Part shown: in pieces, positions 28,822-37,559 of the stretch
How the letters are laid out: the number at the start of each line of letters is the position of its first letter
How positions within the stretch are numbered: the first letter of the stretch is position 1
From: Bacteroidota bacterium
Lineage (GTDB): Bacteria > Bacteroidota > Bacteroidia > Cytophagales > Cyclobacteriaceae
Direction: 5' to 3'
Assembly (NCBI GenBank): GCA_018267275.1
Contig: JAFDYV010000009.1
Coordinates: forward strand, 186,001-250,000
DNA length: 64,000 bases
The notes under the pieces: model-generated
What the model was told of the DNA's origin: nothing
Databases searched by the model: none
The model's input: the letters and a program-made list of their open reading frames with translations, nothing else
Program-made: the position numbers and the translations under genes

Positions 28822-29703
28822 ATGCGCTACATTATTTGCTTGTTGTTGCTGACCAATACACTCTTCGCCCAAAATTTCGATACGGTAAAAATCCGTCCAC
28901 AACGCGTTACTGACAACATCTACATGCTTACCGGTTCGGGAGGTAACATTGGCCTACTATTGGGAAGTGATGGTGTGTTGATGATTGACGATCAATATGC
29001 CCCGCTCTCGCAAAAAATATCCGATGCCATCAAATCGCTTGCTAAAAACAATTTGCGATTTGTGGTGAATACCCATGTGCATGGCGACCACTCTGGCGGG
29101 AACGAAAACTTCAAGAAGCAGGGCGCAACACTGGTGGCACATGAGCAGGTACGCGTGCGCATGATGACCGAGCAATTCAACAAGAGATTTAACAGAACCA
29201 CACCCCCACGCGACAAGGATGCTTGGCCACAAATCACCTTTAACACAAATATGAATTTTCATGTTAATGGTGAAGATGTGGACTTGATCCATTTAGGTAA
29301 AGGCCACACCGATGGCGATGTGATTGTTCATTTCAAAAAAGCAAATGTATTCCATGCTGGCGATGCATTTGTGCGATATGGTTATCCATTTATCGACCTC
29401 AGCAGTGGCGGCACTGTCAATGGCTTTATCGAAACACTTGACAAGTTTTTGTTATTACTTGATGAAAATTCCAAAGTCATTCCGGGCCATGGAGCGCTTG
29501 CCACAAAAGCAGATGTAAAATTACTGCGCGATCAACTGGCGGATATACGCGATCAAGTAGCAGCTGCAATTAAAAAAGGTACCAAAATGGAAGACATCGC
29601 TGGCCTCGGTATCACTGATAAATATGATGAAAAAATGGGCAAAGGCTTTTTGAAAGGCAAGGACTTTGTGATGATGGTAGCTGAGAGTTTAAGCGCTAAG
29701 TAA
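28822..29703 (+). CDS. Exported metallo-beta-lactamase-fold hydrolase
   Basis: 293 residues from ATG 28822, which begins the signal peptide (MRYIICLLLLTNTLFAQ); the frame is open further up without a better start. The MBL metal motif is HVHGDHSGG, with the later ligands in HLGKGHTDGD and in VIPGHG. These match periplasmic MBL-fold enzymes of the broad hydrolase type, close in layout to subclass B beta-lactamases but with no signature that proves beta-lactam hydrolysis. Substrate unknown. It overlaps the convergent Ada-type metal-binding gene by 8 bases and separates the two Ada parts. Confidence 0.88.
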   Translation: MRYIICLLLLTNTLFAQNFDTVKIRPQRVTDNIYMLTGSGGNIGLLLGSDGVLMIDDQYAPLSQKISDAIKSLAKNNLRFVVNTHVHGDHSGGNENFKKQGATLVAHEQVRVRMMTEQFNKRFNRTTPPRDKDAWPQITFNTNMNFHVNGEDVDLIHLGKGHTDGDVIVHFKKANVFHAGDAFVRYGYPFIDLSSGGTVNGFIETLDKFLLLLDENSKVIPGHGALATKADVKLLRDQLADIRDQVAAAIKKGTKMEDIAGLGITDKYDEKMGKGFLKGKDFVMMVAESLSAK

Positions 29704-29944
29704 ATTTATCAAAAAGCCATTTTTTGTATTGCAATTTTAAGCAATGCCCACACGGTCGATAACCTAGTTCGACTGCTTCGTATTCGGATTCAAAGAAAAC
29801 GCGATTTTCCATTTTCATCCGTTTGCCGGATTTGCACGTAAGTGTGCCGTAGATTTTCAGTTTCTTATTTCCCGCCAGGCCAATGGTTTTGTTCTTCAAA
29901 AACGAAGCCAGTTCGCGGTGACTGATGTCTTTGTGAAATATCAT
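29696..29944 (-). CDS. Stand-alone Ada-type metal-binding domain protein
   Basis: 82 residues. RVFFESEYEAVELGYRPCGHC is the typical second half of the Ada N-terminal zinc domain. Canonical Ada has four zinc Cys (C-x3-C ... C-x2-C); here the first pair reads TCKSGKRMK, so the second Cys is replaced by Lys and only three Cys can be ligands. I recall similar short proteins with C-K-S-G-K-R-M in other Bacteroidota, so this may be a distinct subfamily and not decay. In Ada the first of the cysteines removes methyl groups from phosphotriesters; whether this protein can is unknown. Same strand as, and 15 bases after, the oxygenase gene. Confidence 0.8.
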   Translation of the reverse strand: MIFHKDISHRELASFLKNKTIGLAGNKKLKIYGTLTCKSGKRMKMENRVFFESEYEAVELGYRPCGHCLKLQYKKWLFDKFT

Positions 29945-29959
29945 CGTAAAATTAACGAA

Positions 29960-30658
29960 TCAACTTGCATCATGAAATATAACCCCCATGGCATACCGCG
30001 TACCCGATGTCAAGGGGCTAACCCCGTGTTTCATCTTCGCTTTGTAATAACCGCGGGTGCCTTGCACAGGCCTAAAGTTTGTCGTGAAAATCAACGCATC
30101 TCCCCTTTGCAAGTTTATCACCTGCGCCTTCGATTGCGCCCTTGGCAATTGCTCCATCATCACCAATTCGCCACCCGCAAAATCTCTTTGGGGCTGACTC
30201 AATAAAAATACAACTTGAAAGGGAAAATAAACCTCGCCATACAGATCTTGATGCAAGGTATTGTAGCCTCCTGTTTCATACCGCAAAATCAGTGGAGTAG
30301 GCCGCGCTTGATTTACCCCATGACAAAGTCCAATCAATTGGCTGTGCTCGGCCGGATATGTCAATTCAAGACCTAACCGTTGCATCCATGTATTGGCAAG
30401 CGGTGCCAAGTGCTTGTACATTTCGGTTCGTAATCTCGCAACCATAACCGGTAGCGGGTAGCTGAAATATTTGTACTCACCCTTGCCAAAACGATACCGT
30501 TGCATATCAATCGTATTTCGATACAGCTTTGAGTCAGAATAATCAGCAATGAGCGCGTTGCATTCCTCCACAGACAAAAGGTTATTGATTATGGCAAAAC
30601 CGGATGCATTTAGACAATCTAAGATTTCTGCCCATGCGAGCGATTCAATATTTTGCAT
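29960..30658 (-). CDS. 2OG-Fe(II) oxygenase of the alkylation-island type
   Basis: 232 residues from ATG 30658 (TTG 30664 is the alternative). The non-haem iron triad is visible as His136-x-Asp138 (NTLHQDLYGE) and His211 (KMKHGVSP), with Arg221 (SGTRYAMGVIF) placed to hold 2-oxoglutarate. The protein is not close to E. coli AlkB in its motifs; it resembles a group of bacterial 2OG oxygenases, sometimes called proline-hydroxylase-like, that I recall near ada and alkA genes. Here it sits between an Ada-type domain and alkA, so a role in alkylation repair is inferred from context. The ATG is 98 bases from the divergent alkA start. Confidence 0.85.
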   Translation of the reverse strand: MQNIESLAWAEILDCLNASGFAIINNLLSVEECNALIADYSDSKLYRNTIDMQRYRFGKGEYKYFSYPLPVMVARLRTEMYKHLAPLANTWMQRLGLELTYPAEHSQLIGLCHGVNQARPTPLILRYETGGYNTLHQDLYGEVYFPFQVVFLLSQPQRDFAGGELVMMEQLPRAQSKAQVINLQRGDALIFTTNFRPVQGTRGYYKAKMKHGVSPLTSGTRYAMGVIFHDAS

Positions 30659-30756
30659 GTACAAATTTCTTTAGATTCCAGTCTGTGTTTCAACCCGTTT
30701 CTTGCTTTTATGAGCGAAGCCGTTGCGATTATCGGGTATTTCAATAACCTTTCGCC

Positions 30757-31638
30757 ATGAAATCGTTCTATATTTCTACTCCCGCTGAGTTCGACTTTTC
30801 GCTTTCCTTGGATTTTTTGAAACGCTCTCCAAAAGAAAAGTTGCACACCATTGATGGCGCTTCGGTCATCAAGGCAATTCCTTTGGGCGAATCTGCCGTT
30901 TTGCTTCGGGTAAAGGCATCAGGCAAAAGACTCTTCATTCAATCGCTTAACCGAGAGCTGATTGCAACAGAACAATCGCAAGTAAAAAAATTTGTTAGCG
31001 AGTGGTTCGATCTGGAAACCGATCTGAAACCGTTTTATACCCTGGCCAAGAAAGATAAACTGCTGAGCGGCCTCGTTCAGCGCTTTCGCGGCTACCGCAT
31101 CGTTGGCCAACCTGACTTATACGAATCTTTGATTTGGGCCGTGCTGGGCCAGCAGATCAACTTGGGATTCGCGTACACATTAAAGCAACGGTTTGTGGAG
31201 AAGTACGGCAATTCGGTTGAATGGAATGGCCAACGGTTTTATCTTTTTCCAAGCTATCAAACCATTGCCAAAGTTTCGCCCAATGAGTTACTGCCATTGC
31301 AATTCTCAAAGCAAAGAGCAAATTACACAGTGGGCATTTCTCAAGCATTTGCAGAAGGCAAAATCTCCAAACAGCTTTTGGGAGGGCTGCCGCTGACACA
31401 AGCAAAAGAACTACTGATTCAAACCAAAGGCATTGGCAACTGGACCGCCAATTACGCATTGATGAAAACATTCCATTACCCTGATGCATTTCCTTTGGAA
31501 GATGCTGGCGTTCACAATGCCATCAAAAACCTGAAACGCATGAAAACAAAGCCCACACTGGCGCAGGTTAAAAACCTATTCAAGAAGTACAAGGGGTGGG
31601 AAGCGTATGCCACGCTTTATTTGTGGAAAAGCCTTTGA
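30757..31638 (+). CDS. DNA-3-methyladenine glycosylase II (AlkA-like)
   Basis: 293 residues. The HhH-GPD glycosylase core is clear: ESLIWAVLGQQINLGFAYTL, the helix-hairpin-helix TKGIGNWTANYAL and the catalytic Asp in DAFPLEDAGVHNAI. The N-terminal 100 residues resemble the AlkA N-domain. The enzyme removes alkylated bases such as 3-methyladenine to start base excision repair. It is divergent from the oxygenase gene and completes an alkylation repair set with the Ada-like genes. The ATG at 30757 is preceded by AACCTTTCGCC, a weak -7-like stretch. Confidence 0.9.
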   Translation: MKSFYISTPAEFDFSLSLDFLKRSPKEKLHTIDGASVIKAIPLGESAVLLRVKASGKRLFIQSLNRELIATEQSQVKKFVSEWFDLETDLKPFYTLAKKDKLLSGLVQRFRGYRIVGQPDLYESLIWAVLGQQINLGFAYTLKQRFVEKYGNSVEWNGQRFYLFPSYQTIAKVSPNELLPLQFSKQRANYTVGISQAFAEGKISKQLLGGLPLTQAKELLIQTKGIGNWTANYALMKTFHYPDAFPLEDAGVHNAIKNLKRMKTKPTLAQVKNLFKKYKGWEAYATLYLWKSL

Positions 31639-31678
31639 CCAACAAGAACAGCATTTGGGTCTCACCAATTAACAATCA

Positions 31679-32893
31679 CTACGAGCTCTTCAACTCGATT
31701 CTAAAAGTAGTGCCTTGATTTTCTTCAGATGATTTTATGAAGATGCGCCCCTCGTGGTATATCTCGATGATTCGCTTTGCTAACGTAAGGCCAAGTCCCC
31801 AGCCGCGCTTTTTAGTGGTGAAGCCCGGGCGAAACACACTGCCAATCATCTTTTTGGGTATCCCCTTGCCCGTGTCAGACAAATCGATAAAAACCTTGCC
31901 GTCACTTCCACGCAAAATTTTGATGGCGATAGTACCTGCGTTGCCCATTGCATCTACGGCATTTTTACATAGGTTCTCCACCACCCACTCAAACAATGGC
32001 GCATGAATTTTTGCTTTGATCGTTTCAGAGAGGGTGTAAACCTCAATCTTTACCTTCGATGATACACGCGGTTGTAAGTACGATACCACGTTGTTGATCA
32101 ACTGATAAACATTCTCGTCTTTCAAAACCGGTGTAGAGCCAATACTGGAGAAACGTTCCGTCACCATCCTCAATTTTTGGATGTCTTTGTCCAATTCATC
32201 CACCACCCCTTTCTTTTTTAGTTCGGGGTCATCTCGCAGCACTTCAATCCATGCCATGAGCGATGAAAGAGGTGTGCCTAATTGATGTGCAGTTTCTTTC
32301 GCCAAGCCCACCCACACTCGATTTTGTTCTGATGTACGCGAATAATTGAACGCCAGGTATGAAATAAATCCAAAAATCGCGAGGATGGCGATTTCGATAT
32401 AAGGATAAGCAATCAACTCAGAGAGCAAGAACGAGTTTCGGTAATATACTTTCTGAACAGCAAAGACTTCTTGTGTCTTCGGATCTTTTACTAAAATTTC
32501 AATGGGCGGATAGGTTCTGATCATGTCTGCTAACTCCTCTTTCACAGCATTGTCTTTGCGCGCCTGAGACCATGTAGAATCTATGTCGATGTTGCGATAG
32601 GAAATGATATTGTTTTTTTCATCTGTCCAGATGGTAGGTATCGAATTGTTTTTATTGATAATCTCTTCTGTGATGAACAGAATATTGTTCTCGGTATCGT
32701 TAATAGTATACTCCAGCGCACGTGCAAATAACTTTACCTGATTGCGCTCCCTTTCCTTCAACTGGCTTACCAGCACATTTGTAAAAAAGATAGTGCCAAT
32801 GCTAATAAGCATCGAAACTGCCAATATGATCCACTTTAGATTGGCATTGTCTCGGTAAAATTCTGCTGATGCAGGCGAGCTAGGATTAGACAT
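31679..32893 (-). CDS. Membrane sensor histidine kinase
   Basis: 404 residues: transmembrane helix about 19-42, an extracytoplasmic domain of about 125 residues, a second helix about 165-186, then a kinase core. The phospho-acceptor is His203 in AHQLGTPLSSL; the ATP-binding boxes are VVENLCKNAVDAMG (N), SDTGKGIP (G1) and GWGLGLTLAKRI (G2). No PAS or HAMP domain is evident and no response regulator gene is adjacent, so it is an orphan kinase. The promoter box TAAATTTG lies 5 bases before ATG and a terminator for the upstream ABC operon sits just before that. Confidence 0.93.
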   Translation of the reverse strand: MSNPSSPASAEFYRDNANLKWIILAVSMLISIGTIFFTNVLVSQLKERERNQVKLFARALEYTINDTENNILFITEEIINKNNSIPTIWTDEKNNIISYRNIDIDSTWSQARKDNAVKEELADMIRTYPPIEILVKDPKTQEVFAVQKVYYRNSFLLSELIAYPYIEIAILAIFGFISYLAFNYSRTSEQNRVWVGLAKETAHQLGTPLSSLMAWIEVLRDDPELKKKGVVDELDKDIQKLRMVTERFSSIGSTPVLKDENVYQLINNVVSYLQPRVSSKVKIEVYTLSETIKAKIHAPLFEWVVENLCKNAVDAMGNAGTIAIKILRGSDGKVFIDLSDTGKGIPKKMIGSVFRPGFTTKKRGWGLGLTLAKRIIEIYHEGRIFIKSSEENQGTTFRIELKSS

Positions 32894-32898
32894 TGAAC

Positions 32899-32906
32899 CA
32901 AATTTA
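32899..32906 (-). promoter_or_regulatory. -7 box (TAAATTTG) for the histidine kinase
   Basis: Exact TAnnTTTG match, 5 bases before ATG 32893, which predicts a leaderless or nearly leaderless mRNA. It lies 8 bases past the terminator hairpin at 32914-32945. Confidence 0.6.
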
Positions 32907-32913
32907 GCGAAAT

Positions 32914-32945
32914 AAAAAAATCCAAGGTATTTGCCTTGGATTTTT
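32914..32945 (-). terminator. Terminator of the ABC exporter operon
   Basis: Perfect 12-bp stem (32916-32927 with 32934-32945; core CCAAGG/CCTTGG extended by A-T pairs), 6-base loop, and a T-run on the minus-strand transcript (A-run 32914-32920 on the plus strand). It lies 21 bases after the ABC permease stop. Confidence 0.85.
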
Positions 32946-32965
32946 ACAAGTATCTCAAGCCTTCG

Positions 32966-34297
32966 CTATTCCCTCATCATAAACCATTTGGCCAGCACCT
33001 TCCAACTCACTTTGGTGCCCGTCATCAAAATACCCACGCGGTAGATGCGGCCAGCAATCCAAGTGGTGAAGATGAAACCAGCAACAAGCAACGCCATCGA
33101 CAGCGCTAACTGCCAGGTGGGCACATCAAATGCTATTCTGCCCACCATTGCTACGGGCGAGGTGAAAGGAATAATCGACAGCCAAAAACTCACCGGCCCG
33201 TGTGGATCGCGCAAGATAAACATGAACAATCCAAAATACCCTATAAGCAACGGCAGCGTAATCGGAAACTGAAATTGCTGGGACTCTTGTATTGACTCAA
33301 CTGCAGATCCAACAGCTGCAAATAATGCTCCATACAATAAATAACCACCTAAGAAATAGAAAGCAAATACCAGTGCAATCTTAGTAAACGGTATTTGGCT
33401 GGCGTTGGCAAGCATTTCGTTCAACTCAGAACCTTGCGTCTTTTGCATGGCTTCTTTCACTTCATCATCGTTGATATTTTTAGTGACTTCTTCCATCGCC
33501 TGCTTCTGCGGCATCTGTACACCAAAATAGCCGAGCACGCCAGTGGAAAGAACTGAAATCAAAATCATCCAAATCACAAATTGAAGCAAACCAACAGAGG
33601 CTATGCCAATGATTTTTCCGAGCATCAACTGAAATGGCTTTACTGATGACACGATCACTTCAACAATTTTAGATGTCTTCTCGTCAATCACGCCTTGCAT
33701 GATTTGGATTCCATAGATTAAGACAAACATGTAAATCAAAATGCCGAGCAAGAAACCAAGCCCATACAACAATCCAGAATTAGACGACTTTTCCTCTCCG
33801 CTTTCAGATATGTTGATTTGCTTCAGCGAAATATTTGTTTTCAGATTTTTGAGCGTCTCTTTATCAATTTTGTATTCTTCCAACTTCAAATCACGAATAC
33901 GGTCTTCCAAAATTGACTCAAGGCCTCCTACTTTTTCGATACTCGGATTTTCTTTGGTATAAATAACCATGCCCTTGGGGCTATTGATATCAAACGGAGG
34001 TATATAAAGCAACGCAAAATCCTTTGTTTCGCTGTAGGCTTTTTTGGCCTGCTCAAGCGGCAGTTGCAATTTGGTAAAGTTGTATTTGCGCGTATTCTCA
34101 AAAACAAATTTGCCGCTTTCGTCCACTACTTGCACGTTGTCTGCTTTTGCAGAATCGGCTTCTTTCTTCATTATATATACTAACACACCAATGATGGCCG
34201 GAAAAATCAGCGGCACCAAAATGGTAGTAATCAGAAACGATTTCTTTTGTACGCGGTTCAAAAACTCGCGCTGGATAATTAACCAAACTTTGTTCAT
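32966..34297 (-). CDS. ABC-2 type transporter permease (NatB-like)
   Basis: 443 residues. Membrane helix near the N-terminus (SFLITTILVPLIFPAIIGVL), a large extracytoplasmic loop (about 40-185), then five or six helices in the second half, the layout of the ABC-2/NatB group. MNKVWLIIQREFLNRVQKKS is the usual cytoplasmic start of these permeases. NatAB pumps export sodium, but members act on other substrates, so the cargo is not known. The ATPase gene ends 22 bases upstream; the two are one operon. Confidence 0.92.
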   Translation of the reverse strand: MNKVWLIIQREFLNRVQKKSFLITTILVPLIFPAIIGVLVYIMKKEADSAKADNVQVVDESGKFVFENTRKYNFTKLQLPLEQAKKAYSETKDFALLYIPPFDINSPKGMVIYTKENPSIEKVGGLESILEDRIRDLKLEEYKIDKETLKNLKTNISLKQINISESGEEKSSNSGLLYGLGFLLGILIYMFVLIYGIQIMQGVIDEKTSKIVEVIVSSVKPFQLMLGKIIGIASVGLLQFVIWMILISVLSTGVLGYFGVQMPQKQAMEEVTKNINDDEVKEAMQKTQGSELNEMLANASQIPFTKIALVFAFYFLGGYLLYGALFAAVGSAVESIQESQQFQFPITLPLLIGYFGLFMFILRDPHGPVSFWLSIIPFTSPVAMVGRIAFDVPTWQLALSMALLVAGFIFTTWIAGRIYRVGILMTGTKVSWKVLAKWFMMRE

Positions 34298-34319
34298 AGA
34301 TAGAAAATTGGGTGGGTGG

Positions 34320-35264
34320 TTAAACTTCTTGTAGGTGTTTTTTCAAGGCTTCATCGCCTTCGCCTTTTACCAAGCCAATGAATATATCGGCCATGGTGGG
34401 CAACTTCTCTTGAAAGCTGTACACTTCGGTGATATCAATCAAATCACGAATTACCTGATTGCCATTGATACCCTCCACAGCTTGTAATGTGGTGGTGTAC
34501 AGGTCGCCCTCTATTTTGCTTTGCTTCTTTACCGTGTATTTACCGGCCGGCAATGTAAATCCATTTCCGCGGTGCTCCACCACAAACGTATTGCTGCGAA
34601 ACTGTTCCTTCACCTGCTTTTTAGGTCCCTCCAAAATCTTTTTTGATTTGTTAATCAGCGCGATATGGTCGCACAGCGATTCCACTGTTTCCATGCGGTG
34701 GGTAGAAAAGATAATGGTGCTTCCATTTTCTTTCAGTTCTAATATCTTCTCAGTAATAAGTTGTGCGTTTACTGGGTCAAAACCAGAGAAAGGTTCATCA
34801 AGGATAATCAACTTAGGCTCGTGCAAAACAGTGCTGATAAACTGCACCTTTTGTGCCATGCCCTTGCTCAGGTCTTCTACTTTTTTATGCCACCAATCTT
34901 TGATTTCAAACTTCTCAAACCAAACTTTGATTTTGGCGAGCGCATCGTGCCGGCTGAGACCCTTGAGTTGCGCCAAGTACAAAAGCTGGTCGCCCACTTT
35001 CATTTTCTTGTACAGACCGCGCTCTTCAGGCAAGTAGCCGATGATTTCAATGTGCTGCGGTTTCAGTTTCTCTCCGAATACCAAAATCTCTCCACCATCT
35101 GCATTAATAATTTGGTTGATGATGCGGATGAGGGTTGTTTTGCCGGCACCGTTGGGGCCAAGCAATCCAAAAATGGTTTTTTCGGGGATGTTGACACTGA
35201 CATTGTCAAGTGCCTTGTGTTGTGAGTACTGCTTACTCACATCTTTTACTAACAGTGCTTCCAC
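34320..35264 (-). CDS. ABC transporter ATP-binding protein (NatA-like)
   Basis: 314 residues from GTG 35264; no ATG is available upstream and the sequence begins at once with the normal MEALLVKDVSKQYSQHKALD. Walker A GPNGAGKTTL, signature LSKGMAQK, Walker B LIILDEPFSGFDP and the H-loop IIFSTHRME are intact. The C-terminal 90 residues form the extension (DUF4162-like) seen in NatA-type ATPases. It drives the permease encoded downstream. A TATTTTTG box lies 26 bases before the start. Confidence 0.94.
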   Translation of the reverse strand: MEALLVKDVSKQYSQHKALDNVSVNIPEKTIFGLLGPNGAGKTTLIRIINQIINADGGEILVFGEKLKPQHIEIIGYLPEERGLYKKMKVGDQLLYLAQLKGLSRHDALAKIKVWFEKFEIKDWWHKKVEDLSKGMAQKVQFISTVLHEPKLIILDEPFSGFDPVNAQLITEKILELKENGSTIIFSTHRMETVESLCDHIALINKSKKILEGPKKQVKEQFRSNTFVVEHRGNGFTLPAGKYTVKKQSKIEGDLYTTTLQAVEGINGNQVIRDLIDITEVYSFQEKLPTMADIFIGLVKGEGDEALKKHLQEV

Positions 35265-35290
35265 GGGTAGGTGTTTGGGTTTATAGGTGT

Positions 35291-35298
35291 CAAAAATA
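35291..35298 (-). promoter_or_regulatory. -7 box (TATTTTTG) for the ABC exporter operon
   Basis: Exact TAnnTTTG match on the minus strand, 26 bases before GTG 35264, in the 98-base gap after the 35363-36253 gene. It supports GTG as the true start. Confidence 0.55.
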
Positions 35299-35362
35299 AG
35301 AAGGGAATTACAAACCGAAGGAAATATTTTGGGAACATGAGCCCAACGGGCGAAGCTGCCAG

Positions 35363-36253
35363 CTATTGCCCTTCTTTAAACACAATCTTGCCCATGGAGA
35401 CATCCAAATCAAAGGCAAGTGCATCTTTTGGATTTTTAGCGTAGGCGGCATTGGCAAACTTGTTTTCGCCAACCTTCTTCAAACTTTTACAGAGATTGAT
35501 GCTGCACAACCAAGATTCGTTGATGGTGACCACTACCGGTGTTTCTTCGTTGGGCAACTGGATAGTGAGGTTACCTGCGCCAACACTGCCCACCACACGC
35601 TGGGTATTAGCTGGCTTTAGTCCGAAATCCAACAGCATATTGCCGAAGCCAACATCGGCCATCACCACCTTGGCCCGCGACAGGTTGAGTTGCTTCGCAT
35701 TGACACTACCCATATCTACCTTCACATAAAAAGTGTCCATCGATACCTTATTTTCTAACCCTGACGCATAGTTGATGTTCACATCTGCGCTTGCCGTTTT
35801 TATCTTCAGTTTTTGCACACTCAACCCCGATAGGTCTATGTTAGCGTTGCCTAAGCCATATTCTAACTCCAAAAAATAAGGGAGGGATTCAGTCAGGTAT
35901 ACTTTCCAAAATTTATCGGATGTTCGCTCGCTGCGGCCAAAAACTTGGTAAGAAATGCTCTTGCCTACGCCTTGCGGAGCCTCTTGCTCTAGCGCAAGTT
36001 TTACCTGGCAAACCTTGTCTTTTACCTCATTGCTGAAATTATGGTTGTACTCTTCTAGGTTTTGATTGCTGTAAACCGCCAACAGCTCGCTGTTTTGGGT
36101 AGAGCGAATAAAACAATTACCCGTTTTGGACTTTAGTTGAAGTTTTACCGACTGACAGCCCTCATTAGACTCAACAGAAAATTGCTTTTTGACTTGGGCA
36201 GCAGCATGCCCGCCCAAGATTGCCAGAAAAACAAGGATACCGTGCTTAATCAT
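35363..36253 (-). CDS. Exported beta-rich protein, unknown function
   Basis: 296 residues with a signal peptide (MIKHGILVFLAILGGHAAAQ). The body is made of short beta-strands, for example LGNANIDLSGLSVQKLKIKT, ADVNINYASG and VDMGSVNAKQLNLSRAKVVM, resembling the stacked strands of DUF4097-type beta-helix proteins; the match is by feel only. Four or more Cys (CQSVKLQ, NCFIR, VCQVKL, WLCSINLCK) could form disulphides. It lies between dnaJ and the ABC operon on the same strand but is separated from both by about 100 bases or more. Confidence 0.65.
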   Translation of the reverse strand: MIKHGILVFLAILGGHAAAQVKKQFSVESNEGCQSVKLQLKSKTGNCFIRSTQNSELLAVYSNQNLEEYNHNFSNEVKDKVCQVKLALEQEAPQGVGKSISYQVFGRSERTSDKFWKVYLTESLPYFLELEYGLGNANIDLSGLSVQKLKIKTASADVNINYASGLENKVSMDTFYVKVDMGSVNAKQLNLSRAKVVMADVGFGNMLLDFGLKPANTQRVVGSVGAGNLTIQLPNEETPVVVTINESWLCSINLCKSLKKVGENKFANAAYAKNPKDALAFDLDVSMGKIVFKEGQ

Positions 36254-36391
36254 CTGTCATTACATACGGCCGATCTCCTAACAAGGTTGTGAGATGTAAG
36301 AAACACCGCACAATTACAGAAAAACGGAAACGCGTAAAAAAACTTTTACGGGTGGGCGAGCAAAAGGTTGCCTTTTTAATCAAGAAAAAAT

Positions 36392-37510
36392 CTACCCAAA
36401 ATATTCCTTCATCCGCTCGAAGAAGCCTTTCTCGTTGGCATCGGGGTGGGGCTGGAAATTAGGGGCCGAGCGCAGAGCCTCCAGTTTAGCTTTTTCATCG
36501 GCCGTCAGTTTTTTAGGAACCCACACGTTAATGTAAATGAGTTGATCACCGGTTCCATAGCCATTTAAATCTTTAAGGCCTTTTCCGCGTAAGCGCAAGA
36601 TGCGGCCGCTTTGCGTGCCTGGGTCTATTTTGATGCGCACTTTGCCACCAATCGAAGGGACTTCCACGGAAGTACCCAAAGCTGCATCCACAAAGCTGAT
36701 GTGCAGGTCATAAATCAGGTTGCTGCCATCACGCTTTAGCTGTTTGTCTTCACTTTCCTCAATCAATATCAGCAGGTCGCCCGGTATGCCGCCACCTGGT
36801 GCCTCGTTGCCTTTGCCTGCCATAGAAAGTTGCATGCCATCGGCTACACCAGCGGGTATTTTTACAGAGATAACATCTTCTTTTGACACTAATCCAGAGC
36901 TATCCACACCAGGGGGCCTTTTGTCGATGCTTTGGCCTGCCCCGTTGCAAGTAGCGCACGTGCTGGCCGATACCATTTGACCCAACATGGTGTTGACGAC
37001 TTTGCGCACCTGCCCTGTGCCTTGGCAGGTAGGGCAAGTTTTGAAGGTAACGCCCTCGGCTACCGTCAGCCGGTTTACTTTGATTTTCTTTTCTACGCCA
37101 TTGGCGATTTCATCCAGCGTAAGCTTAAGTTTAATGCGCAGGTTAGAGCCCTTGCGCTGCCGCGAACGGCCGCCACCACCGCCACCAAAGAAACTATCGA
37201 ATGGGCTGCCTCCACCGAAAATATCCCCAAACTGGCTGAAGATGTCTTCCATGTTCATTTCATGGTGTGAGTAACCACCGCCACCCCCAGGCCGGCTGTG
37301 GCCGAAGCGGTCGTACTGAGCGCGCTTGGTTTCGTCACTCAAAACCTCATAGGCTTCTGCGGCTTCTTTAAATTTCTCCTCAGCTTCTTTGTTGCCTGGA
37401 TTTTTATCTGGGTGGAATTGAATAGCCACTTTGCGGTAGGCTTTCTTAATTTCCTCTGCAGTGGCGGTTTTATTTACACCGAGTATTTCGTAGTAGTCGC
37501 GTTTTGCCAT
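36392..37510 (-). CDS. dnaJ: Chaperone DnaJ with reduced zinc domain
   Basis: 372 residues. J domain with HPD at 33-35 (QFHPDKNPG), Gly/Phe region 74-115, then a shortened zinc domain and the C-terminal client domains ([28 protein letters not shown]). Standard DnaJ has four CxxCxGxG motifs forming two zinc centres. Only two are present: CPTCQGTG (159-166) and CATCNGAG (185-192). Motifs I and IV, which together make zinc centre I, are replaced by [10 protein letters not shown] and [17 protein letters not shown]. The adjacent grpE gene and the rest of the sequence identify it as the main DnaJ and not CbpA. It stimulates DnaK ATPase; dnaK is not in the window. Confidence 0.95.
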   Translation of the reverse strand: MAKRDYYEILGVNKTATAEEIKKAYRKVAIQFHPDKNPGNKEAEEKFKEAAEAYEVLSDETKRAQYDRFGHSRPGGGGGYSHHEMNMEDIFSQFGDIFGGGSPFDSFFGGGGGGRSRQRKGSNLRIKLKLTLDEIANGVEKKIKVNRLTVAEGVTFKTCPTCQGTGQVRKVVNTMLGQMVSASTCATCNGAGQSIDKRPPGVDSSGLVSKEDVISVKIPAGVADGMQLSMAGKGNEAPGGGIPGDLLILIEESEDKQLKRDGSNLIYDLHISFVDAALGTSVEVPSIGGKVRIKIDPGTQSGRILRLRGKGLKDLNGYGTGDQLIYINVWVPKKLTADEKAKLEALRSAPNFQPHPDANEKGFFERMKEYFG

Positions 37511-37559
37511 TTTCTAAGAATGTGTTGACGTGCTAAGTTTTTTGATGTGTTGAAGTGGG

